Counted from the first letter of the stretch, positions 1 through 7,145 are shown. The stretch: DNA of 64,000 nucleotides from Sphingomonas sp. BK345 (GCF_014193845.1 NZ_JACHZX010000007.1:89583-153582), one strand, 5' to 3'. Made by a program: numbers and translations. Notes: generated by a model not told the origin, from the letters alone.

Positions 1-11
1 TACGCCCGCTA

Positions 12-39
12 GTGTCCGGAAGCGCCCAGTAGCGGACAC
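12..39. repeat. Palindromic intergenic repeat, short type
   Basis: A 7-bp perfect stem, GTGTCCG at 12-18 and CGGACAC at 33-39, encloses a 14-nt loop. It is the leftmost of the AGCGGAC-type palindromes that punctuate the first 10 kb, and lies downstream of the minus-strand gene ending at 105. Confidence 0.6.
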
Positions 40-104
40 CGCGGTGAAGGATGCCTCCAATGGGGTCGGCCTCACGAACGTCGGTCATCGCCCACTTGCG
101 GGCG

Positions 105-764
105 TCACTTCTCGGGAGTCCGAAGCGCTCGATCTAGTTCTAACGCCAGCAGCCGGTCATCAGGATCGTTAATATTTAGTTGTAGAGAGTCCCTCTGCCT
201 GCGCATTTCAGCTTGGCGCGACGACTTAGGCTTCGCTGCGACTGCCGCGTATATCCGAACTGCCTTAACCCACAGCGCGGTCGCAGTAGGCACATCTTCA
301 AGAGCGCGAGAAAACGGGGGCGCAAACGGCACAAATCCCGATCCGTCCCGCCTCAAAAAGGCGACAACAATCATATTCTCTCGAAAAACGGTTCTATTGC
401 ACGACCCGGAGAATGCGTCTGGATTTGCATCGACCAGGTTACGCGGGTCACTTGGGACCGCGCGGAGTCCCGCACCTGGCAGTTCTAACGTGGCTTCATT
501 GAAAATCACGGGTTGTTCCGAGTAGCCTCCTTTCAGTGTCGCGAAAGGAACGAGACTAGCAAGCCGTCCTCCCATTTGCGCGAAATCCTCGTAGGGATAG
601 GGGCCGCCGTCAACGACCCGTGCGAGCACTATCGTGTCTGCCTGCTCTACCAACTGTAACGTCGTGGGTGTCCGATATGGGGCGCGTACACTGCATGCTT
701 GCGCATCGGAGCAAATCGCTGGAAGCGCCAGCAGCAGAGCCCACATCAGTGCTGACGCTCGCAT
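105..764 (-). CDS. Secreted protein of unknown function, mature N-terminus begins near Cys-Ser
   Basis: This 219-aa protein has a clear Sec signal peptide: a hydrophobic stretch at about residues 6-18, then an Ala-rich cleavage region (SDAQA) directly before CS. The rest is a soluble periplasmic domain with one further cysteine pair region (SGSCNR, about residue 121) and a charged helical C-terminus. The pattern of a cysteine right after the signal peptide, followed by an alternating hydrophobic segment resembling LVEQADTIVLARV, recalls the NTR/TIMP-like fold. The gene at 1626-2084 shows a similar beginning, so the two may be distant relatives. This family assignment is inference from the pattern only. 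The base composition is lower in GC than the right part of the window. The gene faces away from the small gene at 884 and has no obvious operon partner. Confidence 0.6.
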   Translation of the reverse strand: MRASALMWALLLALPAICSDAQACSVRAPYRTPTTLQLVEQADTIVLARVVDGGPYPYEDFAQMGGRLASLVPFATLKGGYSEQPVIFNEATLELPGAGLRAVPSDPRNLVDANPDAFSGSCNRTVFRENMIVVAFLRRDGSGFVPFAPPFSRALEDVPTATALWVKAVRIYAAVAAKPKSSRQAEMRRQRDSLQLNINDPDDRLLALELDRALRTPEK

Positions 765-883
765 AACGCCTTCTCCAAGCCAATGTCCTGAGTCAGTCGG
801 CAGGATGCTTCAGGGCGGCGGCAACGGCAACGTCCGCTATCCTGCCAGTTGCAGACACGCGTTTATGCGAGCAATCTGGTTCG

Positions 884-1177
884 ATGACGACGACGCAGCT
901 TGGTCTCGCCTCCGCGCTGGGTGCCATCGCAGCCGCCGCGAGTTTTTTCGCGACGAAGCCGATGCTGACAGCATGGGCTATGCACGATGCTCACGGGCAC
1001 GGACAGTCCGGCTTGGGAGTAATCGCCGGTAGCCTGTTCGCCGCCTTCTTTTCCGGAGCAATTACATTCGGATTATCTCTGAGGCGCGGCAGTAGGCGGT
1101 CATATCGGCTCGTCCGCTTATGCCATTATCTCGGCCATTCACCCAAGGCGACCGTCGGACGCACCTCGAAAGTCTGA
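884..1177 (+). CDS. Small membrane protein of unknown function
   Basis: This 97-aa ORF encodes two hydrophobic segments, about residues 6-24 and 43-63, separated by a His-rich loop (AMHDAHGHGQ). It is followed by a basic, non-hydrophobic tail. The two segments fit a small inner-membrane protein with a periplasmic or cytoplasmic His-rich hairpin. The C-terminal tail after about residue 70 looks unlike a natural membrane protein end, so a frameshift there is possible. The next frame also stays open, but I cannot decide between them. It lies between divergent and co-oriented small orphan genes, with a palindromic repeat directly after its stop. No function is recognised. Confidence 0.45.
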   Translation: MTTTQLGLASALGAIAAAASFFATKPMLTAWAMHDAHGHGQSGLGVIAGSLFAAFFSGAITFGLSLRRGSRRSYRLVRLCHYLGHSPKATVGRTSKV

Positions 1178-1180
1178 GAT

Positions 1181-1204
1181 TGGCAGGTTAGCGGACGTTG
1201 CGCC
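1181..1204. repeat. Palindromic intergenic repeat, GGTTAGCGGACG half
   Basis: The segment GGCAGGTTAGCGGACGTTGC matches the right arm of the short repeat type seen again at 6753-6780. It lies between the genes ending at 1177 and starting at 1232. Confidence 0.5.
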
Positions 1205-1231
1205 AAGTGCCCCCTCCGGTAGTCTGTACGC

Positions 1232-1555
1232 ATGGATATGGACGAGCTGCGCAGCCGCTTGGCGGCAATCTTAGCCGTTGAGGAAGCAGATCCTACGGAC
1301 TGGTTGGAAGTCGAACGGTTGGCGAGCCAGCTTCAACGTGAACTGCCAATCGACGCCACGCCGGAGGCGGTGCATCGCTACCTGGATGATGCCGACATTC
1401 ACTCTCGCGACAACTCATACGGGGCGAGGCAGCGACAAGATGTTCGCAGGTATGTCGATCATGGGGAATATGACGACGGCATCCCTGTTCCGTGGTGGGG
1501 ATGCGCCCTTGTCCTTTTGGGTGCCGCGGGCATCGTTAAGTGGCTGCTGATGTAG
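1232..1555 (+). CDS. Tail-anchored small protein of unknown function
   Basis: This 107-aa protein has an acidic, helical, soluble N-terminal part (residues 1-85) and one C-terminal transmembrane segment at about residues 88-105 (WWGCALVLLGAAGIVKWLLM). That topology suggests a tail-anchored inner-membrane protein with a cytoplasmic domain. The start ATG at 1232 opens MDMDEL; the second Met codon is an equally possible start. The gene is flanked by palindromic repeats at 1181 and 1564. No family is recognised, and the role is unknown. Confidence 0.6.
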   Translation: MDMDELRSRLAAILAVEEADPTDWLEVERLASQLQRELPIDATPEAVHRYLDDADIHSRDNSYGARQRQDVRRYVDHGEYDDGIPVPWWGCALVLLGAAGIVKWLLM

Positions 1556-1563
1556 CTGCGCGG

Positions 1564-1617
1564 TTGCCCGCTTTTGGGCGCTTACGGCCAGGCCGCTTAT
1601 GGCCGTGAAAGCGGACG
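1564..1617. repeat. Palindromic intergenic repeat, long type
   Basis: This copy contains the core TTGGGCGCTTACGGCC, then GCCGCTTATGGCC, then GAAAGCGGACG. The same three blocks recur at 2621, 5948, 9251 and, partly, 9877. It sits between the convergent genes ending at 1555 and 1626. Confidence 0.65.
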
Positions 1618-1625
1618 TGCGGTCA

Positions 1626-2084
1626 TCAGCGGATGGCGACGCGCGATGGGTCTTCCCCGGCAAGGTAGGGCCAAACCTTTTTGCGATCCGATTTGAGGAA
1701 GCGATCTTCGTAGCGGGCGTTTGAGCCATCGTTCCAGAGGTCGTAGACCGTGGGTCCGCCGACTAAAAGCATGCGTCGGCGTTCACCCACGCGATCTAAC
1801 CGCAAGCTACAGCTATCCCGCTCGCCAACTTCAAAAAGTGCGCGGTTTGGGCCTTTCAGGACGCGAACGGCTCGAACAACTGCGTTTTGCTTGCCTTCAG
1901 CAAAGGGGCGAATGACCTCGCCGTCGATAATGGCTGTAGAATTATGAACAGCCTGCTTTGCCATCTTCCGATATTGGGACGGACCCCACTCAGGCAAGGG
2001 AACTATTGAGCAAGCAGATGCCCGCTCCACGCCACACAACGCGATCAGGCATGCCATAACGGTTCGGAAGATGGTACTCGGCAT
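1626..2084 (-). CDS. Secreted protein, possibly NTR/TIMP-like
   Basis: The 152-aa product starts at the ATG at 2084, chosen because AGGG lies 4-7 nt upstream; an ATG at 2099 is also possible. It has a signal peptide ending in ERASA, and the mature protein would begin at CS. What follows (a segment around STAIIDGEV, then VRAVRVLKGPN, then DSCSL) has the order expected of NTR/TIMP-like domains. There, an N-terminal cysteine pairs with a later Cys and a lysine-glycine turn precedes a strand. I see the motif order but have no alignment, so this stays an inference. It probably acts in the periplasm or outside the cell. It is divergent from the ExbD-like gene at 2195. Confidence 0.55.
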   Translation of the reverse strand: MPSTIFRTVMACLIALCGVERASACSIVPLPEWGPSQYRKMAKQAVHNSTAIIDGEVIRPFAEGKQNAVVRAVRVLKGPNRALFEVGERDSCSLRLDRVGERRRMLLVGGPTVYDLWNDGSNARYEDRFLKSDRKKVWPYLAGEDPSRVAIR

Positions 2085-2108
2085 GACCCTACAAAACATG
2101 GTTCGTCG

Positions 2109-2160
2109 ACGTCCGCAACTGCGCCCTTGCGGCCCGGTCACTTGGCGAGCAAACGGACGT
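2109..2160. repeat. Palindromic intergenic repeat, long-loop
   Basis: ACGTCCG at 2109-2115 pairs with CGGACGT at 2154-2160 across a 38-nt loop that carries the GCGCCCTTGCGGCCCGGTCAC block. It lies in the divergent gap before the gene starting at 2195. Confidence 0.6.
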
Positions 2161-2194
2161 TGCGGCTCACATGACGCTACGCCATCATACGGCC

Positions 2195-2608
2195 ATGTCG
2201 CGCACCTCTCTCGCTCGGGCGTTAGCGCTGGGCGCGATCCTCTCTGGGTGCAACCAAGCTCCACCCACCTACAGTGCCTCTTGTGCTACACCGTTGCCGC
2301 ATTGGAAGACGGAAAGGGACGGCGTCGGGCACCTGCTGGTTGTCGTGCCGGTGTTTCTAGCTACGGACGGCTCGGTCCTGTGGAGTAAGGCCGCCATCTC
2401 GGACGATAGACTTCGCTCTTACATGCGTGAGGCGAGTGCTATGAGTCCGATGCCGCAAATCGTTTTGCAAGTGTCACCCTCGACCTCATGCCGCAGAATT
2501 CGCGAGGTCCGCTCGATCATGGACGCCGCGCCTATGTGCAAAGGGCCATATTCGCGTTGTAGCGAGGGGTGGAAACTTGAAGAATGGCCGATGCTCGGCG
2601 GGCCTTGA
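2195..2608 (+). CDS. ExbD/TolR-like periplasmic lipoprotein, copy 1
   Basis: The 137-aa protein begins MSRTSL and has a lipobox at about residues 15-19 (ILSGC), so it should be a lipoprotein anchored by Cys19. The body reads like the periplasmic domain of ExbD/TolR: VVVPVFLATDGSVLW, then a helical segment with RSYMREAS, then IVLQVSPSTSC and a short helix REVRSIMDAA. ExbD and TolR normally carry an N-terminal membrane helix with an essential Asp and work with ExbB/TolQ. This protein has neither that helix nor a partner gene nearby. A Cys-rich tail (MCKGPYSRCSEGW) is extra. A second copy lies at 7177-7590, about 90 percent identical by eye. The in-frame ATG at 2171 would add eight residues before the signal and is less likely. 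Confidence 0.7.
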   Translation: MSRTSLARALALGAILSGCNQAPPTYSASCATPLPHWKTERDGVGHLLVVVPVFLATDGSVLWSKAAISDDRLRSYMREASAMSPMPQIVLQVSPSTSCRRIREVRSIMDAAPMCKGPYSRCSEGWKLEEWPMLGGP

Positions 2609-2620
2609 ACGTCTTCTTCT

Positions 2621-2661
2621 GGGCGCTTACGGCCCGACCGCTTATGCCAGGAAAGCGGAAG
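2621..2661. repeat. Palindromic intergenic repeat, long type
   Basis: GGGCGCTTACGGCCCGACCG followed by CTTATGCCAGGAAAGCGGAA, the same block order as at 1564 and 5948. It lies just after the ExbD-like gene. Confidence 0.6.
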
Positions 2662-2693
2662 GCCAGCTTTCGCGCGAGCCAGACTGAAAGGCG

Positions 2694-3125
2694 TCATGCG
2701 CGACCGTGGCATCTCGCGGATATGACCGATCCTGATTTAACGTTGTATTCAACGTCAATGTAGCCGCACCCTCCATCGCATACATCTGGCAGATAAACGT
2801 CATCGCCAAACCAACGACGCTCGTCAGCTTTCATCCCCTTGGGTGGAGGGCAAGCTAAAGCAACCTGCCCATTTGTCCGTCCGCCTTTCTTCGCGCCATC
2901 GCAAAACCATTGGTCATGCTTGACGTCGGGAACGAAGTAGAAGGCTGTGACGCGATCCTGCGACGAGAACTTGTAGACGCGAGCGTAAGCGCTCAGTGGA
3001 TAAGCGCCGACTGGAAGATGTATTGATTGCTCAATTTTTCCAATGAGCTCAGCTCTCTGATGCTCCTCAGTTTGCGCACAGCCTGATAGCCAGAGGAGCG
3101 CGGCGAGGAAGAGGCGCTGTCTCAT
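2694..3125 (-). CDS. Lipoprotein of unknown function
   Basis: The 143-aa product starts at the ATG at 3125 (MRQRLF) and has a type II signal peptide with lipobox WLSGC at residues 13-17. The mature domain has several cysteines, including CDGGCGY near residue 115, which may form a disulfide. It also contains aromatic-rich strands (AYARVYKFSS, VTAFYFVPDV). The in-frame upstream extension to 3275 lacks signal character and is not used. It would sit in the inner leaflet of the outer membrane or in the periplasmic leaflet of the inner membrane. It follows, on the same strand, the gene ending at 3260, but 134 bp separate them, so a shared operon is uncertain. No family is recognised. Confidence 0.6.
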   Translation of the reverse strand: MRQRLFLAALLWLSGCAQTEEHQRAELIGKIEQSIHLPVGAYPLSAYARVYKFSSQDRVTAFYFVPDVKHDQWFCDGAKKGGRTNGQVALACPPPKGMKADERRWFGDDVYLPDVCDGGCGYIDVEYNVKSGSVISARCHGRA

Positions 3126-3259
3126 GGGCCAACTGTTGCGCGCGCCATTGTTCGCGACGATCGCAGCTTGGCAAGCCATTGGAGGGCAATTGGGCATGGT
3201 AAGCGCAACGTCCGGAATGGAGCTCGGGCTATTGCTATGGCGGAGCCTGACGTTGGGCG

Positions 3260-3580
3260 TTAGCTGTCGTACCATTTGAGCCGCTCCACATCGGCTTTGT
3301 CGCCTCCCATGTGGCGAACGAACGCCTCCCGCAATTCGTCATAGTGGGCCTGCCACTTTGCCGAATCGTCGCTCGGGTCGACGCCATCTGCGGCGAACAG
3401 CCACATGACGAACTGGTCTGCCGTCACCTCTCCGCGCGCTGGCAGAAAGTCGGTGACGTGGCGCCGCTCACCTCCGACCACCGAACCGCACCAACCCTTC
3501 TCCACACAGACCTCATGCATCATGGCGTCAAAGGCTACCTGTTCGTTCATGGTGCGAGCATACCAGAGCAGATCGACCAT
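3260..3580 (-). CDS. Conserved-looking small soluble protein
   Basis: This 106-aa protein has no signal peptide or membrane segment. It begins MVDLLWYARTMNEQ and contains MMHEVCVEKGWCG, a cluster of aromatic and acidic residues (FVMWLFAADG) and a C-terminal helix ending in WYDS. I placed the start at 3580, right after the repeat at 3581-3603; a Met at 3550 is an alternative. The stop lies 25 bp beyond the end of the upstream same-strand gene (3606-4067), so the two may be co-transcribed. The type of protein resembles small sphingomonad proteins of unknown role. It is likely cytoplasmic. Confidence 0.55.
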   Translation of the reverse strand: MVDLLWYARTMNEQVAFDAMMHEVCVEKGWCGSVVGGERRHVTDFLPARGEVTADQFVMWLFAADGVDPSDDSAKWQAHYDELREAFVRHMGGDKADVERLKWYDS

Positions 3581-3603
3581 GTCCGCTTGTGGGCGAAAGC
3601 TGC
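3581..3603. repeat. Palindromic intergenic repeat, short type
   Basis: GTCCGCTTGTGGGCGAAAGC fills the 25-bp gap between two same-strand genes. It has the usual GTCCGCTT left arm and a partly degraded right arm, and it abuts the start codon at 3580. Confidence 0.55.
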
Positions 3604-3605
3604 CG

Positions 3606-4067
3606 TCAGGGCGCGACCACAAAGCGACCTCGGACGAACGATCTCAGCACCGGTTTCATCGGGTCAACGCTCCCGTCGGCCTCGTACGTCCGGATCGCCG
3701 CACGACCCGCTTCGTCCGTCAGGAAGTCGGGTCTTCCGCGACTCGAAAGTTCTGCCACCTTACGAACGGCCCGGTCGCCCACCTGCCAGATGCGAACCCG
3801 GTAGGCCGAGCCGCCACTCCACAAGGAGAAAACAAGTTCGTCCTGATCTCGGGTGAACAATCCCATGGGGACATCATCGATAGGTTCGTGAAAATCGATA
3901 GGTAGGTCGCACGCGGCCACGCATCTGATCCGGATCTCGTAGCCCGTTTGGGCACTTTTTTCGACGACCACTGAAAAGGTCGAGCGCTCGCCTTCAACCC
4001 GCAACGAGGCCATGGGCTGAGCGGTGCTTGCCATAAGAGCCGGAACAGCGATCATCAGGTAACGCAT
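3606..4067 (-). CDS. Secreted protein of unknown function
   Basis: The 153-aa product starts at the ATG at 4067 (MRYLMIAVPALMAS). It has a signal peptide cleaved probably after STAQPMA. The mature part is rich in beta-forming segments, with a cysteine pair (IRCVAACDLP, about residues 47-54) and the segment SLWSGGSAYRVRIWQVGD. That pattern fits a small periplasmic beta-sandwich protein. It ends 25 bp before the gene at 3260-3580 and probably forms a two-gene unit with it. The upstream region (4068-4254) holds one degenerate repeat near 4093-4121 and no gene. Confidence 0.55.
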   Translation of the reverse strand: MRYLMIAVPALMASTAQPMASLRVEGERSTFSVVVEKSAQTGYEIRIRCVAACDLPIDFHEPIDDVPMGLFTRDQDELVFSLWSGGSAYRVRIWQVGDRAVRKVAELSSRGRPDFLTDEAGRAAIRTYEADGSVDPMKPVLRSFVRGRFVVAP

Positions 4068-4254
4068 AGCCCCACAATGATCGGGAATCCGCATGTCTGC
4101 TAGTGGGGCGTTAACGGCCGTCGCGAGGGGTATCGTGCGGGTACAGGAGCCGCGCTCGGCGGAGTTTGCAGGGGCGCGCACGAAATCGCGGCGGAAGGCA
4201 TCTCCGTCGCGCGGTTCGCCTCTGAAGGGCCGCTCGTGCAGGGCCGCGACGTGA

Positions 4255-4482
4255 TTAGAAGGGCGGATGCTCGCCACGGCGCCACGCCGCTGCCCGCCTT
4301 AAGCAGTAGGGCCACACCGCTAATGGTGACAGAGCGACCACGGTGAAAAAGGTGAGGCCGGTTAGATCGTCAGTGACATCGCGCACGCCAAAGAAGCCTA
4401 CCGTGAAGACAACGAAGAAGGCGATTACGAGGGTGTAGGCGAACGCCGCGGCAATGAGGATAGTGGAGACGAACCTGCCCAA
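4255..4482 (-). CDS. Small two-helix membrane protein
   Basis: Two hydrophobic segments are visible, roughly STILIAAAFAYTLVIAFFV and GLTFFTVVALSPLAVW, with a basic C-terminal tail (RRAAAWRRGEHPPF), so the tail is likely cytoplasmic. I chose the TTG at 4482 as the start, giving 75 aa, because a GAGGGAGGGGAG stretch lies just upstream on this strand. The ORF is open further to an ATG at 4563, which would give 102 aa with a polar, Arg-rich start. Function unknown. Confidence 0.45.
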   Translation of the reverse strand: MGRFVSTILIAAAFAYTLVIAFFVVFTVGFFGVRDVTDDLTGLTFFTVVALSPLAVWPYCLRRAAAWRRGEHPPF

Positions 4483-4570
4483 CGCTCCCCTCCCTCGCCA
4501 CCGGCGGCCCGTCGATCCAAACCAACCTAATAGCCGCGAACTATCGTCATTGCACGAGGGCAAGGGGGTA

Positions 4571-4605
4571 ATGGCCCGCCGCGTATGGCAGGAAAGCGGA
4601 AGGGC
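4571..4605. repeat. Palindromic intergenic repeat, long type, partial
   Basis: The block ATGGCCCGCCGCGTATGGCA then GGAAAGCGGAAGG is a degraded long-type copy. It lies between the divergent genes starting at 4482 and 4660. Confidence 0.45.
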
Positions 4606-4659
4606 AGCATGGTCGCAAATCCGCTAGATAGCGGAGGTGATACCTGCCACCCTGCTTCG

Positions 4660-4950
4660 ATGGATAACCGTCCAGCGAAGCTGGACCAGCTGCGGCAGAT
4701 CGGCTGGTCTTTATGGAACCCAATTGGATTGGATGACGATTGGCAGGCGGACGGGCCAGACGAGTATGACCAGTATCTGCTGCACGTAACAGAAATGAGC
4801 GAACGCGGCGCCTCCGCATGCGATGCCGCCAACTATCTTCTTCGGATCGCGACGGAGCACATGGGGCTTTCGCATGCGGATCCTGACGCTGCGGCAGCCA
4901 CAGCATCAGCGATATTCGCCTACGTGGAGGGCCCTCGCGATAGTGATTAG
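4660..4950 (+). CDS. Small acidic soluble protein of unknown function
   Basis: This 96-aa protein starts at the ATG at 4660 (MDNRPAKLDQLRQIGW); the open frame extends upstream to 4585 but through repeat sequence. It is rich in Asp and aromatic residues (WNPIGLDDDW, DEYDQYLLHV) and predicted mostly helical, with no signal peptide. The pattern of WNPIGL, then DEYDQYLL, then a helix ending MGL suggests a conserved small helical family in sphingomonads, as far as I recall such proteins. Its function is unknown. A palindromic repeat follows within 25 bp of the stop. Confidence 0.55.
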   Translation: MDNRPAKLDQLRQIGWSLWNPIGLDDDWQADGPDEYDQYLLHVTEMSERGASACDAANYLLRIATEHMGLSHADPDAAAATASAIFAYVEGPRDSD

Positions 4951-4973
4951 TCTGAGGGATAGCGACCTTTCCG

Positions 4974-5030
4974 CTCATGGGAGGTTAGCGGCAAGGCCGC
5001 TTATGATGAGTACCGTTGAATAGCGGACAC
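4974..5030. repeat. Palindromic intergenic repeat, compound
   Basis: CTCATGGGAGGTTAGCGG is followed by CAAGGCCGCTTATGATGAG and AATAGCGGACACG, so both repeat types are present head to tail in the gap between the genes at 4660 and 5051. Confidence 0.55.
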
Positions 5031-5050
5031 GATGCCGGTTACGTTCAGGC

Positions 5051-5446
5051 ATGCTGGCAGTCATGTTAACAGCCGCCGCAGCGGCATATACCCCGCCCAC
5101 CGAACCGTTGAAGGGACAGTTACAAGCAGCGATCTGGGCAGACCTGGAGATGAACGCGCTCATCGGAAACGGAAATCGTCTCGCCTCACTGTGGTACAAT
5201 GCCGAAGCCGAGGTCAGTCCAGACCTTCATATCGCTGATTTGCGATGCGGAAGAGGGCGTGCTGGAAAGCGATGCTCCTTCGTCCTTCTACGTGACGGCG
5301 GTCCATCAACGGTGATGGGGCAAGCCGCTCCAGATAAATTGGCCTGCGTCGCCAGCTTCGCCAACCGTCGCGACAGCTGGTCTGTTGTCCACACGCGGCC
5401 TCGTCGATACGGTCACAGCCAAACTACAATGAGCTGCAAAGCTTGA
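5051..5446 (+). CDS. Secreted protein of unknown function
   Basis: The 131-aa product begins MLAVMLTAAAAAYTPP, a short hydrophobic leader consistent with a Sec signal peptide cleaved near AAA-YT. The mature region has three cysteines (LRCGRGRAGKRC and DKLACVASF). The C-terminal part is basic and polar. There may be a short decayed segment around residue 66, where GRGRAGKRC looks unlike the rest. It stands alone between repeats at 4974 and about 5452 (GGTAGCGGACAG). Function unknown. Confidence 0.5.
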   Translation: MLAVMLTAAAAAYTPPTEPLKGQLQAAIWADLEMNALIGNGNRLASLWYNAEAEVSPDLHIADLRCGRGRAGKRCSFVLLRDGGPSTVMGQAAPDKLACVASFANRRDSWSVVHTRPRRYGHSQTTMSCKA

Positions 5447-5467
5447 AGAGGGTAGCGGACAGTCCGA

Positions 5468-5878
5468 TCAGAGAATCTTTGACCGCCTCTGCGGACGTCT
5501 GCGACGTATCGACGCTGCGGCCGCATGGGGTAGCCGGATCTCAAAGCGCCGAAGCTCTTCACCGGCATCACGATCCCCCAGGCGAGCAGCCTTGCTGAGC
5601 CAATGCCGATAACCGTGTAGGTCGTTCCGGTTGAACGCGTTCATAGCCAGGTGCTGCGCGCCCAGCGGGTCGCCTCTCCTATACCCAGCATAAGCGAGCC
5701 CACTTTGGCTGTATCGCTCTGAAATGCGGCCAACCTTGCTCAACTCGCTCCCAAGCTCCACCATCGCGGAGGTGTCGCCTGCAAGCGCAAGGTGCCAGAG
5801 GATGGGCATACGATGCCCGATTTGATGATTGTCGCGGATGGCCCAATAGCGCGCCCATAGCCGATCAACTTTGCCCAT
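5468..5878 (-). CDS. Sel1-like repeat protein, small
   Basis: The 136-aa protein from the ATG at 5878 (MGKVDRLWARYWAI) contains degenerate Sel1/TPR-type helical pairs. The segments ILWHLALAGDTSAMVELGSEL, AYAGYRRGDPLGAQHLAMNAF and GYRHWLSKAARLGDRDAGEELRRFE repeat at about 36-residue intervals with the small-residue pattern A..GD..A. Such repeats mediate protein contacts. The C-terminal tail is basic (RRRRPQRRSKIL). No signal peptide is seen, so it is probably cytoplasmic. The open frame extends upstream to 6061 but runs through the repeat at 5948-5998 and is not likely coding there. Confidence 0.65.
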   Translation of the reverse strand: MGKVDRLWARYWAIRDNHQIGHRMPILWHLALAGDTSAMVELGSELSKVGRISERYSQSGLAYAGYRRGDPLGAQHLAMNAFNRNDLHGYRHWLSKAARLGDRDAGEELRRFEIRLPHAAAASIRRRRPQRRSKIL

Positions 5879-5947
5879 CTCCCCAGCATGCCGCCATGAA
5901 TAAGTGACTGCAATCAGGCGAGCACCGATCCGGTTTAAACGGCCGAG

Positions 5948-5998
5948 TTTGGGCGCTTGCGGCCCGGTCACTTTGGCAGGAAAGCGGACCTTCCGCTT
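5948..5998. repeat. Palindromic intergenic repeat, long type, with terminator-like hairpin
   Basis: TTTGGGCGCTTGCGGCCCGG, then CACTTTGGCAGG, then AAGCGGACCTTCCGCTT. The last block is a perfect 7-bp hairpin (5982-5988 with 5992-5998) touching the stop codon of the minus-strand gene at 5998. Confidence 0.65.
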
Positions 5999-6348
5999 CA
6001 GACGCACTGGAGGCCGTAAACTCCGATCACCTCGCGGAGCTCTCCCGCATCGGCTCTCCACCGAGCGGACCAGATCGTCTGGCAGATCGCATCACCTCGC
6101 TTTATGTTTGCTGATCGAAAGCCGTCCGACCCAACAGGGCTTACCGAAAAGCCGTTGGCTTTCAGAGCTGAAATGGCTGCGTTCTCGGAGGTGCCTACCG
6201 GGAAGGCGCTCCTCACTCGCCGGTCAAACTCTCGCTGAGCGTCACGCGCGTCATGCGGCAAACTGGCTGCGATTGTCGGCAGCGACTCAACCGAACCGCT
6301 CTCACAGGCAGCGATCAATCCGAATAGAAGGACAGCGTAGCGGCTCAT
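5998..6348 (-). CDS. Lipoprotein of unknown function
   Basis: The 116-aa product begins MSRYAVLLFGLIAAC and has a lipobox LIAAC at residues 11-15, so it is a lipoprotein. The mature part starts with a polar linker. It then shows a helix-strand pattern (SENAAISALKANGFSVSP) that resembles the start of BamE/SmpA-like or similar small periplasmic folds, where a helix of the type aisaLkanGF is followed by strands; this is only a resemblance. A C-terminal Cys (YGLQCV) may pair with the Cys in DAICQTIW. It is divergent from the gene at 6437 with a short repeat between them. Confidence 0.65.
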   Translation of the reverse strand: MSRYAVLLFGLIAACESGSVESLPTIAASLPHDARDAQREFDRRVRSAFPVGTSENAAISALKANGFSVSPVGSDGFRSANIKRGDAICQTIWSARWRADAGELREVIGVYGLQCV

Positions 6349-6377
6349 AACTGGAGAGCTACGTCGCTAAGCCGGAG

Positions 6378-6400
6378 TCCGCTAGTGGGAGGAAAGCGGA
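6378..6400. repeat. Palindromic intergenic repeat, short type
   Basis: TCCGCT at 6378-6383 pairs with AGCGGA at 6395-6400 around the loop AGTGGGAGGAA. This is the clearest short-type copy. It lies between divergent genes. Confidence 0.65.
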
Positions 6401-6436
6401 AGTTGCGGGCAAGCCCCGCGGGTCGCATGATAGGCC

Positions 6437-6739
6437 ATGCCGATCCGAATGCACGTGGCTGGGAGTGGCCCCGAAACACGCCTGGGCTTCCCAAATTACG
6501 AAGAAGGCTCGCGCCTTGGGGAACTGACCGTATTGATTGCGGGCGCGCCCGGCACCAACGCGTGTCAGCCGGAGGGCTCGCCGTTAGAACTTCTGGTGCG
6601 CTTCGCCGGTTACCCGAATGAGTTCGCCCTCTGGTGGGATGGCGTCACTTGCGAGCTGGGCTGCTCCGTGCCTGGTGGCATTGAGATGGATCGCATCGCC
6701 GCGAAACTCGCCTCCGCTGGCATGTTTGTAGCAGCCTGA
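6437..6739 (+). CDS. Small soluble protein of unknown function
   Basis: This 100-aa protein has no signal peptide or transmembrane segment. It contains a glycine-rich beginning (HVAGSGPETRLGF), a segment LTVLIAGAPGTNACQPEG, and an aromatic stretch FALWWDGVTCELGCSVPGG with a CELGC pair. No known motif is recognised. The start ATG at 6437 is the first in frame; the second Met three codons on is an alternative. It is followed within 15 bp by the repeat at 6753-6780. Confidence 0.5.
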   Translation: MPIRMHVAGSGPETRLGFPNYEEGSRLGELTVLIAGAPGTNACQPEGSPLELLVRFAGYPNEFALWWDGVTCELGCSVPGGIEMDRIAAKLASAGMFVAA

Positions 6740-6752
6740 TCTGATAGGCTCG

Positions 6753-6780
6753 ATGTCAGCTACTGGGAGGTTAGCGGACG
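6753..6780. repeat. Palindromic intergenic repeat, short type
   Basis: ATGTCAGCTACTGGGAGG then TTAGCGGACG, with a mutated left arm. It lies between the convergent genes ending at 6739 and 6781. Confidence 0.6.
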
Positions 6781-7089
6781 CTAGAGGATAAGGCCCTGCC
6801 GGTATGCGAGCTTGGCGTTCCCTCGCGCCTTGGTACCGCGAATCGTGACTTCAAGGCTAATCGGGCGATCTATGCGGGTCATCATCACTCCGAGGCAGTC
6901 ATACTTTCTCATATCCGGCTGCGCGTCGGTTTCGACGTGAAGATCTAACCTGCTTGGGTCAGGTCCATAGGAACGGATTATCGCACCGGCTCCATAAAAC
7001 CGTCGAACAGCCTCTTTGATAAACGTTCGCTCTTTCTCTTGGAGCGGAGCGGGTTCTTTCGCGGGAATGGGCGGAGACGCGGCGGGCAT
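6781..7089 (-). CDS. Probable secreted protein, N-terminus uncertain (possible frameshift)
   Basis: The 102-aa frame from the ATG at 7089 encodes a mostly soluble protein: a Lys/Glu-rich helix (EKERTFIKEAVRRFYG), then strands ending in LAYRQGLIL. It lacks a signal peptide in this frame. In another frame on the same strand, from about 7154 down, the DNA encodes an excellent lipoprotein-type leader with the segment GVACLIILAAC. The intact gene may therefore have begun there, with a single frameshift near 7085 now separating leader from body. I cannot tell a natural frameshift from a sequencing error. The product is otherwise unrecognised. Confidence 0.4.
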   Translation of the reverse strand: MPAASPPIPAKEPAPLQEKERTFIKEAVRRFYGAGAIIRSYGPDPSRLDLHVETDAQPDMRKYDCLGVMMTRIDRPISLEVTIRGTKARGNAKLAYRQGLIL

Positions 7090-7110
7090 GCGGCTAGAAT
7101 AATGAGACAG

Positions 7111-7145
7111 GCAACGCCCGCAAGTGGGAGGCAAACGAACGTTGC
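7111..7145. repeat. Palindromic intergenic repeat, short type
   Basis: GCAACG at 7111-7116 pairs with CGTTGC at 7140-7145 around CCCGCAAGTGGGAGGCAAACGAA. It lies upstream of the second ExbD-like gene, and the stretch after it (GTTGCGGC) matches the flank of copy 1 at 2159. Confidence 0.6.
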
